Below, piece after piece: positions 23,201 to 32,988 of a stretch of DNA of 64,000 nt. The notes below the pieces were generated by a model, which worked only from the letters and a program-made list of their open reading frames with translations, was not told the DNA's origin and did no database searches. Within the stretch, counting starts at the first letter, position 1. Each line of letters opens with the position of its first letter. The translations under genes were made by a program, and so were the position numbers. The stretch is from Amoebophrya sp. A120 (lineage: Eukaryota > Sar > Dinophyceae > Syndiniales > Amoebophryaceae), in contig CAJINV010000007.1 of NCBI GenBank assembly GCA_905178155.1, positions 4,110,265 to 4,174,264 on the forward strand, written 5' to 3'.

Positions 23201-26200
23201 ACTACTGCAGCGACCTGCTGTGGTGTTTTGGGATGAAGCCGAGTTGTAGCTTCGGCTCCAAATGTTCCCGTTCTCGTTTTCTGTTGTTCTTATCCTCCAA
23301 CTCCGTGCATAGATAAAGAAGTTCTCATCTATGCACGGAGATGATTGGACGATCAGAATTGAAGCTTCTCCTCCAGATGTTCCCGTTCTTTCAAAATTGT
23401 TGTTCTTATCCCTCCTGTTCGTGCATAGATAAGAACACCATTTTTAGGTCGTTACAAACATGTTCTTATCTATGCACCATTTGGAGGATAAGAACAGCAC
23501 TTTTGCGAGAACGGGAACCTCTGGCGCAGAAGATGTCATTCTGCTTCGTGCCAGCCACCAACTTCAGGTCGTTACAAACGTGCTCTTATCTATGCACGGC
23601 GTGGAGGATAAGAGCAGCAGTGTTCGAGAACGGGAACATTTGGCGCAGAAGCTCCAACTCTGCTTCATGCCAAAACATCAATGCCAGGGCGTTGCAGTAG
23701 GTGTTCTTATCTATCTCTCCGAAGCGTTCAAACGAGTACCAGGCGGGAAGCTTTCAAGGTCTTCTGCCAGTGCGTCCACCATCGCCGCGAAAGCGGTGCC
23801 AACGGTGAGTGAGTGGGGCGGTGGGTGGGAGATTGGGTTGCGCTTGAAGAGTTCCAAGGGTTCACGAGGGGCCTGCGCACCAAGTCCGCACGAGCCGGCT
23901 TGCGGCCTTTTTTGGGTTGCGAGTACGTAGGGCCCGGGGCCGCGGAAAAGATGCTCGCCTGCGCCGGATGGCTGTGTTGTGAGTGCCCGTTGGGCGCGTC
24001 GATCTGCGCAATGGGGGGGCCTCATTAGTCTAGGTCTAGGTTCGCCGGGGTGCTGAAATGCCTGCTGGTTCCTCTAGAACGACGCCTGGGCCGCGTGCAA
24101 AAACCCACCAGGGGAGGCAACAGCACTTCTACGCAGGCGCGACCATAAAAACTGCAGCGCCTGCTTTGGCGCAAAAAAAAAGGCAAATCCCGACGGTATG
24201 CTGCGAATTTCTTTAGGGATAAGAACAATGCTGAAGATCACCTATTTCGTCTCTATAATAAAATAAATATCTGCCATGGAAGCTCTAGCATCACAGATTT
24301 CGAGAAGCTTCCGCTTTGCTTAATCCGCATGACAAATCCCCCACTTTGGTTACAGGAAATGGGCACCTTTTGCTGCCTATGCATGAGAGATTTGTCTGTG
24401 CTGTGAAATGCGCATCACAAGTTCGCATCCTTCCAGACCCAGACACTTTTGCATTTGATAGGGCAGTGACCACACTTACCGCAGCGGTCAAAGTAGCCAA
24501 ATCGAGGACCACACGCGCGACCCGTTCAGCGGCCCACTGACCAGCCAAGTTCCCGTGGGGGGATTCAGAACCAAGTACCAGGCTCTGGGGTCCGTTTCCG
24601 ACGTGGACGCGGCACTTGCCACTCAGGGAGACCTTGATATGGGACTCTCAAACCTTACGCTGCTCCTGCTCCTGCTCTCCACTGTAGTTTTTACATTATT
24701 CATTGCAATGTAAAAGTTTAAGTTTCATCAGATATTAACTCTAACAAACCGTACCGCAGGCGAACTGCGAGGGTTGGTGATGCTTAGCCCCTGGTCTTTT
24801 TGGTTGAAGCGAAGAAAACACCATTACAAACGGAAGCGAGCGCCAGCTAGAATGGGTGCGGCGCGTGAGTGGATACTTCTGCCCGCGGGGTCCTACACAG
24901 CGGACGGCTAAGACAGGAGCGCCCCCCCGACCTAGAGACGCTGAATCCTTCCACCACATACTAGGTGCTCGTCCCACCTAGCTGGCAATAAGTAGGTCGC
25001 TCGGTGGTCATGGTCAACGGCCCCCGCAGGTACCGGGTCACTGTTAACCGACTATGCACGCATTTCCACAACCTAGATCCTCTTCCGTATTCTACAGCCA
25101 TAATTCATCGCCACCCATGCAGAATTACGATCAGCATCGACACGATCAGGCTACTCTGTCTCATATAATGTCGACACTGGATCACTCTGCTGCTTTGGGC
25201 TTTGTCGCGCTTGTCTAGTTGGCTGTGCTTTATTGGCCGGGTGTAGTGGGTAGTTCCCGACTGGTCAGCCTTTTTCGAGGCGAGTGATCGAGGTAGCGCT
25301 CGACTTTGTATGTTAAGGTCCTCGCCGAAAAAAACCGCTTTATATCATCCTCGCCGAAAACCCAAGAAGTTGAGTGTGTGGTCCTTTGACGCTGGGTCGT
25401 TGATCCTTGGCCTTTGACGCTGGGTCGTGAGGGTTTCCTCAACTACATGATGACGAGGCTTCCAGTTCGCATGACAAATTATCAAAGGGCCAAACAGCAA
25501 CAGCACGGAGATCTTCTGTGCCAACTCTGTAATGCAAGTAGGCGCTGGTGATCCGTCGTGGTCCACCCTTTTTTCTTCATTCTTACTTTATTCTTGCATG
25601 ACGAATTGATGTAACTACAGCTGGGAATGGTGTAACGCTAACGCTTGAGAGTCCCATAGCTGAGCGACAGCGGTCCGAAGACCTGGCGGGGCGAAACCGA
25701 TTGGGTACTCATTTTTTCAGAAGAGCATGGATTCAATACAGTTTTGAGATCAACATTGTCTTGGTCGTCCTCGTCTTTCTCGTGCACCAGCACTTGGGGG
25801 ATACTTCTGAGTACACTGTGGCAAAAATGTTTTACTTCTACGGAAAAGTGTTAAACTTGAAATTTTTGATCTCACGAGCCGGTCTGGACTCTGCATGAAA
25901 ATTTTGTTCTTTTTTCTGGTTTCTTTCCCCATCCACTGCTTCACGACACCTCCACATCGCATTTGAAGGTGATCCGCTCCAGCCTCTCCAACCACCGCTG
26001 CCGACGCTGGAGGAGATAATCCAGGAGGAGGCAACGAAAACCCAGTCCATATGCATTGCAGCAAAATTATCGTACTAGCAGTAAAAATTGCAGCATGATA
26101 TTTTTTTTTCAATTTCAGGATGATAAAACTTTTTGTACCTATAAGAATGAATTTAAAATGAATGTAATGCGTGCCCCTGTTCTATGATAGAGATAGTAGA

Positions 26201-26912
26201 TTACTACGAGCAGATATGCACAGAAAAAAGTGTTACAGTTACACATTTGTTGTCAATTCAGCAACGCAAATTTATCTGCATGAGAAAGAAAACTTGCAAT
26301 GCAGAAATCCTACGGGAAAACACCTAGGAAACGAGGCTGCTATGCATATCCGGCATGACAGAGCTTGTCTGTCTTGCTTGGCCTGCAGCACAATGTGTAA
26401 CTGCAACACTCTTTTCTCGCGATAGCCGAAGTCGTGCGATACTTTTGTAATGAATAATGAATCCCGCTCGAAGATTACTCGGTGGAGAGGGTGTACTTTA
26501 ACCATGACCTCGGAAACCGGCTTTTGCAGCAAGAAGAGTTGCGACAGAGTCAACTGGTATCCATTGCAAATACGTCATCTGGGTCTGGATAGGCATAGGA
26601 GCCAACATGCTGAGCCTTGCATGGAAAATCCAAATGATCCGCCGCACGTATGGCCGCATGAGCGCATTGATTTTTACAACAAGTTTCTCGGGCCATCTTG
26701 TTATCGCGAGTTCAACATTCGTATTTAGTATGACAAACTGCCACCTTTCAGCACGACAAAATAAAAAACTGGGTAAAATAAATCCTCTTCATAATGCAGT
26801 ACAGATCCTGTTGCCCACTTCCACATCACGCATCAGAGGACATATTTGCAATGCATAACTGGCACAGCAGCAGCAGGAGGGAGGAGACCCACAAGTGGGA
26901 CAGCAAGACTGA
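17238..26912 (+). CDS. Cys-rich, coiled-coil membrane protein split by ten introner elements
   Basis: In-frame chain: ~17238-17280, 17569-17634, ~17653-17714, 17886-17947, 18234-18413, 18472-18478, 18743-18783, 19206-19286, 21605-21629, 21899-21935, 22165-22202, 22327-22563, 24466-24637, 25664-25881, 25969-26049, 26462-26557, 26863-26912. The product has a hydrophobic patch (YWDEYMKIFIYAIKFFP), a Cys-rich stretch (CYP..CANGTPCCIY..HCNYNHRFC), a charged coiled coil (LQLVEEAERRVERAEQGAQ), a long Ser/Gln-rich region (AHDPYVGMSANERLDIMTRK...), one strong membrane span (INIVLVVLVFLVHQHLG), and an acidic, Gln-rich tail ending QVGQQD. The first exon edge is uncertain, and the locus is likely continuous with the chain from 12325. 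No family recognised. Agreement of frame over many element removals is the main support. Confidence 0.6.
17281..17563 (+). mobile_element. family C introner element (283 bp)
   Basis: Left TATGCGTTGCAAATATGTG followed by TTGGTCTGGAA, right complement ending TTTGCATTTGAGA. The TSD is CTCGT at 17276-17280 and 17564-17568. Excision gives ...GIAKLVGAATPF.... Confidence 0.8.
17948..18228 (+). mobile_element. family C introner element (281 bp)
   Basis: Left TATCAACTGCAAACATGTCT followed by GGACCCGGAAG, right CCAAACCCAGACGCTTTTGC followed by ATTTGATA. The TSD is GGGTG/GGGAG (4 of 5 match). Excision gives ...MSIRVMGGQLICYP.... Confidence 0.8.
18479..18737 (+). mobile_element. family D introner element (259 bp)
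   Basis: Left TATGGCAGTCTCAAAGGCTA, right complement of TATGGGATTCTCAAAGGTCA. The flanks are GTTCT/GCTCT (4 of 5). Internal GCATGACAAAT is present. It follows a very short preceding exon (18472-18478) if the splice model is right. Confidence 0.7.
19444..19493 (+). repeat. 50-bp direct repeat, copy 1 (contains a splice acceptor)
   Basis: Identical to 21561-21610. It holds a T/C-rich tract followed by ATAAACCGCAG|CTTCTC, an intron 3' end. The two copies bracket the palindrome array. Confidence 0.9.
19494..20900. repeat. array of ~14 palindromes sharing GAAAAGATGC / GCATCTTTTC
   Basis: Each unit is an inverted repeat of about 40 bp (arms like AAATTTTGAAAAGATGC, short loop, complement). Units recur from about 19556. 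The first five are 60-90 bp apart, then regular ~85-bp spacing runs from about 20184 to 20800. Spacer sequences are related but drift (CCACAGA..GAG..CTG). The later units decay. The array lies within one intron (19287-21604). Confidence 0.85.
20901..21560. other. GC-rich intronic block
   Basis: Rises to visibly higher GC than its surroundings (for example around 21120-21300). Frames on both strands look like compositional artefacts. A last single GAAAAGATG half-site occurs near 21523. Confidence 0.4.
21561..21610 (+). repeat. 50-bp direct repeat, copy 2 (acceptor in use in my model)
   Basis: Exact copy of 19444-19493. Splicing at the AG ending 21604 joins ...FKEEYREKE to LLGGRRLASNC in frame, so this copy is the likely active acceptor. 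Confidence 0.8.
21630..21893 (+). mobile_element. family D introner element (264 bp)
   Basis: Left TATGGACTTCTCAAACGTTA followed by CATTGTCAACTGT, right complement of TATGGCGTTCTCAACCGTTA. Perfect TSD GGCCT at 21625-21629 and 21894-21898. Confidence 0.9.
21936..22159 (+). mobile_element. family A introner element (224 bp)
   Basis: TIR TATGACAGTGCACAACTCCC at both ends (right end inverted). Perfect TSD ACCGT at 21931-21935 and 22160-22164. Only 37 coding bases separate it from the previous element. Confidence 0.92.
22203..22321 (+). mobile_element. family E introner element (119 bp)
   Basis: Left TATTCCCTGAACATTAACCA followed by TCCCCATCCA, right complement of TATTCCCTGAAAATCAACCA. Perfect TSD GTACG at 22198-22202 and 22322-22326. 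Excision gives ...STRPMYAHDPYVGM.... Confidence 0.9.
22564..24460 (+). mobile_element. giant family C introner element (1,897 bp)
   Basis: Left TATGGATTGCAAAAATGTCT followed by GGGTCTGGAAGAATGC, right CTTCCAGACCCAGACACTTT followed by TGCATTTGATA. Perfect TSD GGGCA at 22559-22563 and 24461-24465. It contains a GC-rich segment (22720-23110) and an array of GCATAGATAAGAAC inverted repeats (23185-23720). Removal gives ...MVWEEG-SDHTYRSG... in frame. No transposase-like frame was seen. Confidence 0.88.
23185..23720. repeat. inverted-repeat array inside the giant element
   Basis: At least seven copies of GTGCATAGATAAGAAC in alternating orientation, often paired around GGAGGATAAGAAC, with spacers containing CGAGAACGGGAAC and TTGGCGCAGAAG. 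The layout resembles the palindrome array at 19494-20900, but the sequence is unrelated. Confidence 0.8.
24638..25658 (+). mobile_element. large family D introner element (1,021 bp)
   Basis: Left TATGGGACTCTCAAACCTTA, right complement of TATGGGACTCTCAAGCGTTA. The flanks are CTTGA/GCTGA (degenerate TSD). The interior holds no gene. A smaller inverted pair around 24690 and 25610 repeats the terminal motif. Excision gives ...TQGDLERQRSEDLAGRN.... Confidence 0.8.
26050..26456 (+). mobile_element. family B introner element (407 bp)
   Basis: Left TATGCATTGCAGCAAAATTA followed by TCGTACTAG, right complement of TATTCATTACAAAAGTATCG. The flanks GTCCA/ATGAA are poorly conserved. The 5-bp rule still yields an in-frame join (...TKTQSIPLEDYS). 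Confidence 0.65.
26558..26857 (+). mobile_element. family C introner element (300 bp)
   Basis: Left TATCCATTGCAAATACGTCA followed by TCTGGGTCTGG, right complement of TATGCATTGCAAATATGTCC. Perfect TSD ACTGG at 26553-26557 and 26858-26862. It lies 55 bp before the stop codon. Confidence 0.88.
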
Positions 26913-28934
26913 ATGTAGGCGAATTTGAAAATTTTAAGGTGATGAACAGAAAATAAAATTCATCCACTCGCTAGAAACCTGAACCAAACAAGCTTTACAT
27001 TCTTTATGACTAAGATGACAAAATCAGAAGAGTTAGAGTACTAGCAAAAGAAAAGCAAGGGAAAGCCAAAATAAAGCTAGCGAACGAATGCAGTAGTGAA
27101 AGAAGGTAACTCGAAGGAAAAACGAAAGAAAAAGTAAGAGCTTCGCTTTTGTCAAATCAGTAAATGTCAAAGAAGTCCTTGATAGTTGTTAGTAGCGCTG
27201 CTAGAGGAAATCCATGAGTATCACTATGTTGTATCAGGCGGCTCCTCATCGATCATCTTCATTTGAGCCGGGTGGAATTATGATTGGAATTTGATTTATC
27301 GAGAAGGAGATGAATTAAGGCTGACCTCGTAGTAGTTACGTTAGGCTTACGCAAAGTGAAGAATTCACTTCGCCGCGGATTCACTGTAAGGATTTTGCCA
27401 CGACCTACGGAGCTCCTGTTTCTTCAGTTTGATCGATCCAGGCATATCATGTTTCGTGGTGCTGTAAAAGTAAAGGGGAAGAACGGCACACGGACGGCTT
27501 TGTGTCGCGTCGTCCGAACATCACGCTAGCAAAAGTAGATGAGACTTCCTCATGTTCTTCTTCTTGCAAGAAATAAACATTATGATGTGCTCACTTAAGG
27601 CGCGGTTGTCTCGTCTCTGCTCCTCGCGACCTATAGGAGAAGAGCTCGACCAGATAAATAGCGACTCGAGTGGTCCAACACAGATAGAGCATCCAAACAC
27701 TCACCCTCGTACTTCAGCGTGGTTGCAGTAGAGGAGATAAACATTAACATACATCACGGCCTAGCTGCAGCTCACAGATCGAGTGCAATAGAATAAACAT
27801 GCGATGTAAAAAAATCTCAGCGAAATAATCACATTGATGACGAAGATTTTGCTATCGTTCGTGATCGTGTCCACAGCAGCCTGATCGATCATGTGTGTTT
27901 CCTTGTAGTGTATGTGTTGTGCATATTCGCGTCGGTTTATCTTCATCTCGTCCAATAATTATGGAAAAGTGCGGCATCTGCCATCTGGTCCATCGTTTTT
28001 AGAAGTCCACTTCAGGAGCATCGTATTAATGGAGATCGAGGTGGCGTCGAAGGTCGTTATATCTTACATGGGTGGGTCGTTTTCACCATCGTTACCGTCA
28101 GGCACACTTAATGCAAAGAAAGAGGAACCAACCAAATAGAAGAAGAAGAACAAAAATATAGATAGATATACACGGTATCATCTAGTTGCTCTGGGCCCCA
28201 CGAAAAAGGCGGCTTTTCGTTCTATTTCTTTCCGACACGACACTGCTCATACGATCGAGGACGTCCTCTTCCGTCTTGATGTTCTTCCACGTCAATCATG
28301 ACCTGCTCCGCGGGCTTGTGTGCGCGGCAAAACGAATATAGTAGACAACTCTAGCGCATTTTGTGAAGCGATGGTGACTTCTCATCTTTTTTTTTCAATC
28401 CAGCCCTGTCACTTGTATGATTTTCTCGTTTCGGGTCGTCGACGTCGTCTAACCACCTCGTGACGTTGTACTAAGTAGTTGTTCAACAAGGAGGTGTGAC
28501 TTACTATCCATTGATCATATGGAGGATCTCGTTTCTTTTCGCGAGAAGCAATAGTAATCCACGACCTGCAAGGTTTTTTGGTTCGAATATTCCTGGGGAA
28601 GGCGCTCCACACGTCACCATCTTGTGGGGGCCGAACGAAGGTTCTGGAAAGAAATAGCTGCGTAGTTCTTGCAGCTACAGCAAGAAAAACACGACAACAG
28701 AAAAGATTTTTTGTGCCTTGGGGCCTTGTCTTCACAATCACAATGGGGACAAGTAAGGGGAAAAGCTAGAGGACAATAATTTGTTTCGCTGCTGTTCTGC
28801 AATGTTAATATCCTCAAGGAAGAACAACTTAAAACCGCCGCAATCAATGCGTCCTTCAGAGCAAGTCTTTTGTTAAACCGGCAGGAGACAAGTTCAAGGT
28901 GTAACTGCAAATCGAACCAGACCATAGACAAGTC
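26913..28934. other. intergenic, no gene seen
   Basis: 2 kb, fairly AT-rich near 26930-27200, without credible frames. Promoter and UTR signals could not be recognised. Confidence 0.45.
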
Positions 28935-31900
28935 ATGACGGAACTCCAGCCACCGGACCTTCTCCGGTTGGGCGAGGAGCATGTGCGGAGGCATATGAGG
29001 TTCTCAAACGTTACATTCTCAACTGTTGCGTGAATTTGTAATGCAAGAATGGCGAAAATGAAAGAGGTGATCTTGCGCGTCCTCTTGCATGACAGGTTAT
29101 TTGACAAAGATTCTCAGCCTGTTTGGCGAATTTGTCACGCGAAGCAGCTAGGTTGTGTCGATTGCGATTCTGATCGTAATTTTGCGTGATAGATCATGTA
29201 ACATCAGCTGAGACTGTAACACTTGAGAACGCCATAAGGCAGCAGATGGTGGTGGACGGGCACGACAGTAAGGACGCGGATAAATGGTTCAAGAAACAGT
29301 TGATTTCGAAGCTGGAGAAGCAGTTCAACCGAAAAATTGAGAACGTGCCGCAGTCAAAACTGCCTTTTCTAGTCCGTCAGTCCCTCACCGGTGGCTTGGC
29401 CCTTCTCCGACAGGCAGAGTCGTTAAAGGCAAACGCTGCGAGGAGGAAAAAGGAGGTTGAACATAGAAGGTACGACAAATAACGACGATGAATAAAACTT
29501 GACAGAGATGATTTTTCGGCTGGAGGGTCGTGCTGGACAAGTAGAAAGGGACTGATTTGAAATTATTTTTCGGCAAGAAGTTTTTTTTTTTTAAATACGG
29601 AACACCGGGAATAGGAAATTGAAGAAAAATTCTACTAATATTATACAGATTCGACCGGGGCTTTTCCACGACGTCCACGCAGGGTTTTGTGGAAACTTTG
29701 AAAGGGAAATACATTAACGCGGTCCGCGGTTGGCGCGTTGCCTTCCAGGACGACGTGCTCGAGCACATCGGCTTCCAGCAATTTCTCATTGGGTGCAGAA
29801 GAATCGGCTACACTGGGAACATCAAATCGCTCTGGAATCTGCTCGTCTCCCAGCCCGACCCGTCTATGGGTGTAAACAACACCGGGACAGTTGCCGTGGC
29901 CGCGCAGCGGCAGGTGAGCAACAAAAACGCAACAAGCTCCCAGCTGGCGTTGCAGAACAAGCGGCAGACCATCAGCTATTTCGACGTGGACCCAACCGGG
30001 GTCCGGAAACTGCACTCCTTTGCGTGCATGGTGGAGGAAACCGGCAAAGAGGAGGGGGGTCTAGACTTTGCGAGGTTATGGAACAAGTACGCGAACGCGG
30101 GCGGAGCCATGCGTTACGAAATGTTCTACGAATTTTTTTGCAACTGCGCAGAGACGTTTAACAGGAATAGAACGGCGGCGAAATTTCAACGGGGGAGCGG
30201 AGGAGCCAGGGTGGAGGAGGAAGGTAAGCGTAAGCTTGATTTGAGGAAGTTTGATACATGCTAATTTTGTGCTGGTACCAAGTGTATGGCAAGTACACGT
30301 TGACAAAAACAAAGTAGGAAAACGTCGTCCACGGTTTGTTTCATCGGGTGATGTTCTCCTTGAGAAGCCACAGCATTGAAAATCATGTTTCAACACCACG
30401 TAGTACTAGTGGCTCATAATCATCCTAACTGTAACTCGAACTCCTCCTCCTCCTATATAGATTACAACTTACTACACAACTCCGACCCGCAGGCGGAGGG
30501 CAAGACAGCTTACAGCACCACTCGGACGATGAACACGAGGAAAATATTAACCAGCAGATGAGCGCCGCCTTTCTCGAGGATCCAAACTTAGTCCCGTTGA
30601 CGGACCTATGGGGTTCTCAAACGTTACATTCTCAACTGTTGCATGATTTGCCATGCAAAATGACCATGACCCGCCAGACGATTAGACTGCTGCGCGTGGC
30701 AAATTCTCGGACGGCTGAACAGCACGTGTAAAAATCCGCACCAAACCTGTAATGGTGCCAGACGCGCAAGGTTCTTCCTCTCACCTGTGCTAGTCTTTTC
30801 ATGTAACTGTTGACAATGTGACGTTTGAGAACGCCATAGCACCCGAAGTTGGATTCGAAGGTAATTTTCGGGGCCTTGAACTTCGAGTATGACTGTGTCA
30901 TCGCGACAGACGAGTTCATGTACCTCTTGAAGTTTTTGCAGTTAAAACGGCACAAGCACAAGGAGCCGCACAACCTCCACGCATTTCGCCGGACCGAGTC
31001 ACTGCAGATGCGGAGAAAGAAGGAAAAGGACTGGTAAAAATAGTTTAGTACTCAGGCTCACAAGAAGATTCATATTTACATGCATATTCTTGTTGCAATC
31101 GGTATCAGAAGATTCATATTTTCAAGAATTGCATGTGCAGCCCCATAATATGATCAAGTACTTTTTTGTTTTTCTAACGTCTGCACATGACTACTGCATG
31201 ATGCACAAGTAGATCAGTAACAAATCTAGCTGTCGAAAACGCACTCCTGCACAGGTACCTGGAGTCACAGTTCAAGAAAATGAATTTTTTCGTGCACAAA
31301 GTCGACGACTTTTTGGCGGCTTCGCTGAAGAAGCAGTTTCAGCAGCTGCTGGAAACCCGGTGCGGCTCCGTCACCATCGGCTGGCGCGTGTATTTGGACC
31401 CCGAATCACAGGGTTTCATCTCCTACGGCGAATTTCTCGCCGGGTGTCGGCGACTCGGGATCTCGGATATCCAGAAAAAAACACCCATCCCCATCCAATT
31501 TGTCATGCAAAGGCATGCATAGTTTCCAGTGTTTGTCATGCAAAAAATGGATGGGGATGGGTGTTTTTTCCTGGATCTCGGAGAATCTGTACCTGATCTG
31601 GTGCGACGTGCTGGGGATCCAGCACATGGAGGATATCGCGAAGGGGCTGCCCCCGAACGCGATATGAGACTGCACAACTACCCCTCCCCCTCATTTGTAA
31701 TGCAAAATACCAAACTCGCACGTTGCTCGTGAGCACTGTCAGCATGACAAGGTTTGGACCCTCAAATAGTACTACAATCTGCATGCAGATTTGTCACGCG
31801 AAAGCCCCTTTTCTGCTGTTGCTTGTGTTGCTGTTCATGCAATACAAATGAGGGGGAGGGGGAGTTGTGCACTCTCATACGCGAACAAGCACAAGCACAA

Positions 31901-32988
31901 GGAGCAGATGTCGCCGACCGAGAAATTGAAGACGATGCTGGCCAGCCCGCTCCCCGTGCGGAACGTGCAGCCGGACCTGAGCCCGCGGATGCGGAACTGC
32001 GGCAGCAGCATGTCGCCGAGCCGGTTGCGGCAATTACCGCACTTGAACGGCACCGGCACTACTTCCGCGAACGACGACAAGATGAAGTCGCCAAATTCGT
32101 CCCCGAGGAGTTTCTCCCCCTCCCCCCCGGGGTCCCCCCCGAAGCTGTCCGACTTGATGTACCAGCTCAAGTCGAAACACTCCCCGCTGGACTCCATCGA
32201 ATTCAGCTCCAAGCACGGGAGCAGCAGCCAGTTCTGGCTCGGAGTGGACATCAAGTCCAACGACTTCCGCAAGAGGAAAAGGTACCTGGACAAGCACAAC
32301 AAGGCTTTGTCGCTCATGCTCTACCACCTGGACGAGGAAGCGGATTTTCTACTCACCCGGTTGTCAGAACTAATCCGGGAATATTCGCTGGAGGATGTCT
32401 GGACGGTGCTGGACCCGAACAATTTTGTCTCCATTTCCTCCAAGGAGTTTCAACACCAGTGTCGGGAGCTGGGGTTCACGAAATTGGAGGGGAAGCGCCT
32501 GTTTGAAGCCTTAGACGTGCACGCGTCGGATTTGCTCACGGTCGAGGAGCTGCAGTTTTTGGAGAAGTGGAATTTCCCCCGGGAACAGGAGGAGCAGGAC
32601 GTCGCGCGGGGCAACGTGACGCAGCACTGCTACAAGTACACGCAGCAGCGACACATCAAGCAGCGGAGAAGAAACATCCACATGACGTATTTGAACCTGC
32701 AAGAGTCCAAGCACAAAAACGTGCTCGCGACCTACTCCAAGGAGGTGAGCTATGCATTGCAAAAGTAACGTACTAGTATAAATTGCATTACAAATTTTGG
32801 CAAGAAAAAAATGGAATTTGTAATGCTGTTTTACCTTATGAGGAAGATTTTTCATGCGTATTTGCAATTAGTACGAGTGCGATATTTTTGCGCAGCATAT
32901 GAACAGTCCGACCGCGATTTCGCAGACGAAAAGCCCCTTCACGGAGCGGCAACTGGAGTTGCGGAAAAACTCCATGCTGCAGGACTGA
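28935..32988 (+). CDS. EF-hand-like repeat protein interrupted by five introner elements
   Basis: Exons 28935-28993, 29242-29469, 29649-30223, 30493-30606, 30844-31033, 31255-31467, 31583-31662, 31885-32750 and 32905-32988 total 2,409 nt (802 aa) in one frame. Several units follow the pattern [helix]-GWRVxxD...xxxEFxxGCRRLG: FVETLKGKYINAVRGWRVAF, then QLLETRCGSVTIGWRVYLDP near residue 437, where the loop D-P-E-S-Q-G-F-I-S-Y-G-E matches a calcium EF-hand. Two degenerate ones follow near 660-715 (LDPNNFVSISSKEF; LDVHASDLLTVEEL). The middle holds a Ser/Pro-rich linker (PNSSPRSFSPSPPGSPPKL). Known: EF-hand loops bind calcium through acidic positions 1, 3, 5 and 12. Inference: at most one or two loops here would bind. 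Similar repeat proteins are abundant in dinoflagellates. The start ATG lies in a short first exon ending in a perfect TSD. Confidence 0.82.
28994..29236 (+). mobile_element. family D introner element (243 bp)
   Basis: Left TATGAGGTTCTCAAACGTTA, right complement of TATGGCGTTCTCAAGTGTTA. Perfect TSD AGGCA at 28989-28993 and 29237-29241. Confidence 0.92.
30607..30838 (+). mobile_element. family D introner element (232 bp)
   Basis: Left TATGGGGTTCTCAAACGTTA, right complement of TATGGCGTTCTCAAACGTCA. The TSD is GGACC/GCACC (4 of 5). Excision gives ...VPLTDPKLDSKVIFGAL.... Confidence 0.9.
31468..31573 (+). mobile_element. family E mini introner element (106 bp)
   Basis: TIR TATCCAGAAAAAAACACCCA followed by TCCCCATCCA, with its complement at the right. 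The direct repeat is GATCTCGGA (9 bp) at 31459-31467 and 31574-31582. The element is little more than two TIRs and a GTCATGCA-rich loop. Excision restores ...GCRRLGISENLYLIWCD... within an EF-hand unit. Confidence 0.9.
31663..31879 (+). mobile_element. family A introner element (217 bp)
   Basis: TIR TATGAGACTGCACAACTACC and the complement of TATGAGAGTGCACAACTCCC. Perfect TSD CGCGA at 31658-31662 and 31880-31884. Excision gives ...GLPPNANKHKHKEQ.... Confidence 0.93.
32751..32899 (+). mobile_element. family B introner element (149 bp)
   Basis: Left TATGCATTGCAAAAGTAACG, right complement of TATGCTGCGCAAAAATATCG. The flanks are TGAGC/TGAAC (4 of 5). An overlapping GT-AG intron (GTGAGC at 32746, ...GCGCAG ending 32895) would also join in frame, differing by one residue. 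Confidence 0.85.

Noticed and set aside
22564-25658. Transposase gene inside the two large elements
   Set aside because: No frame of useful length or with catalytic-residue spacing was found; they appear non-autonomous.
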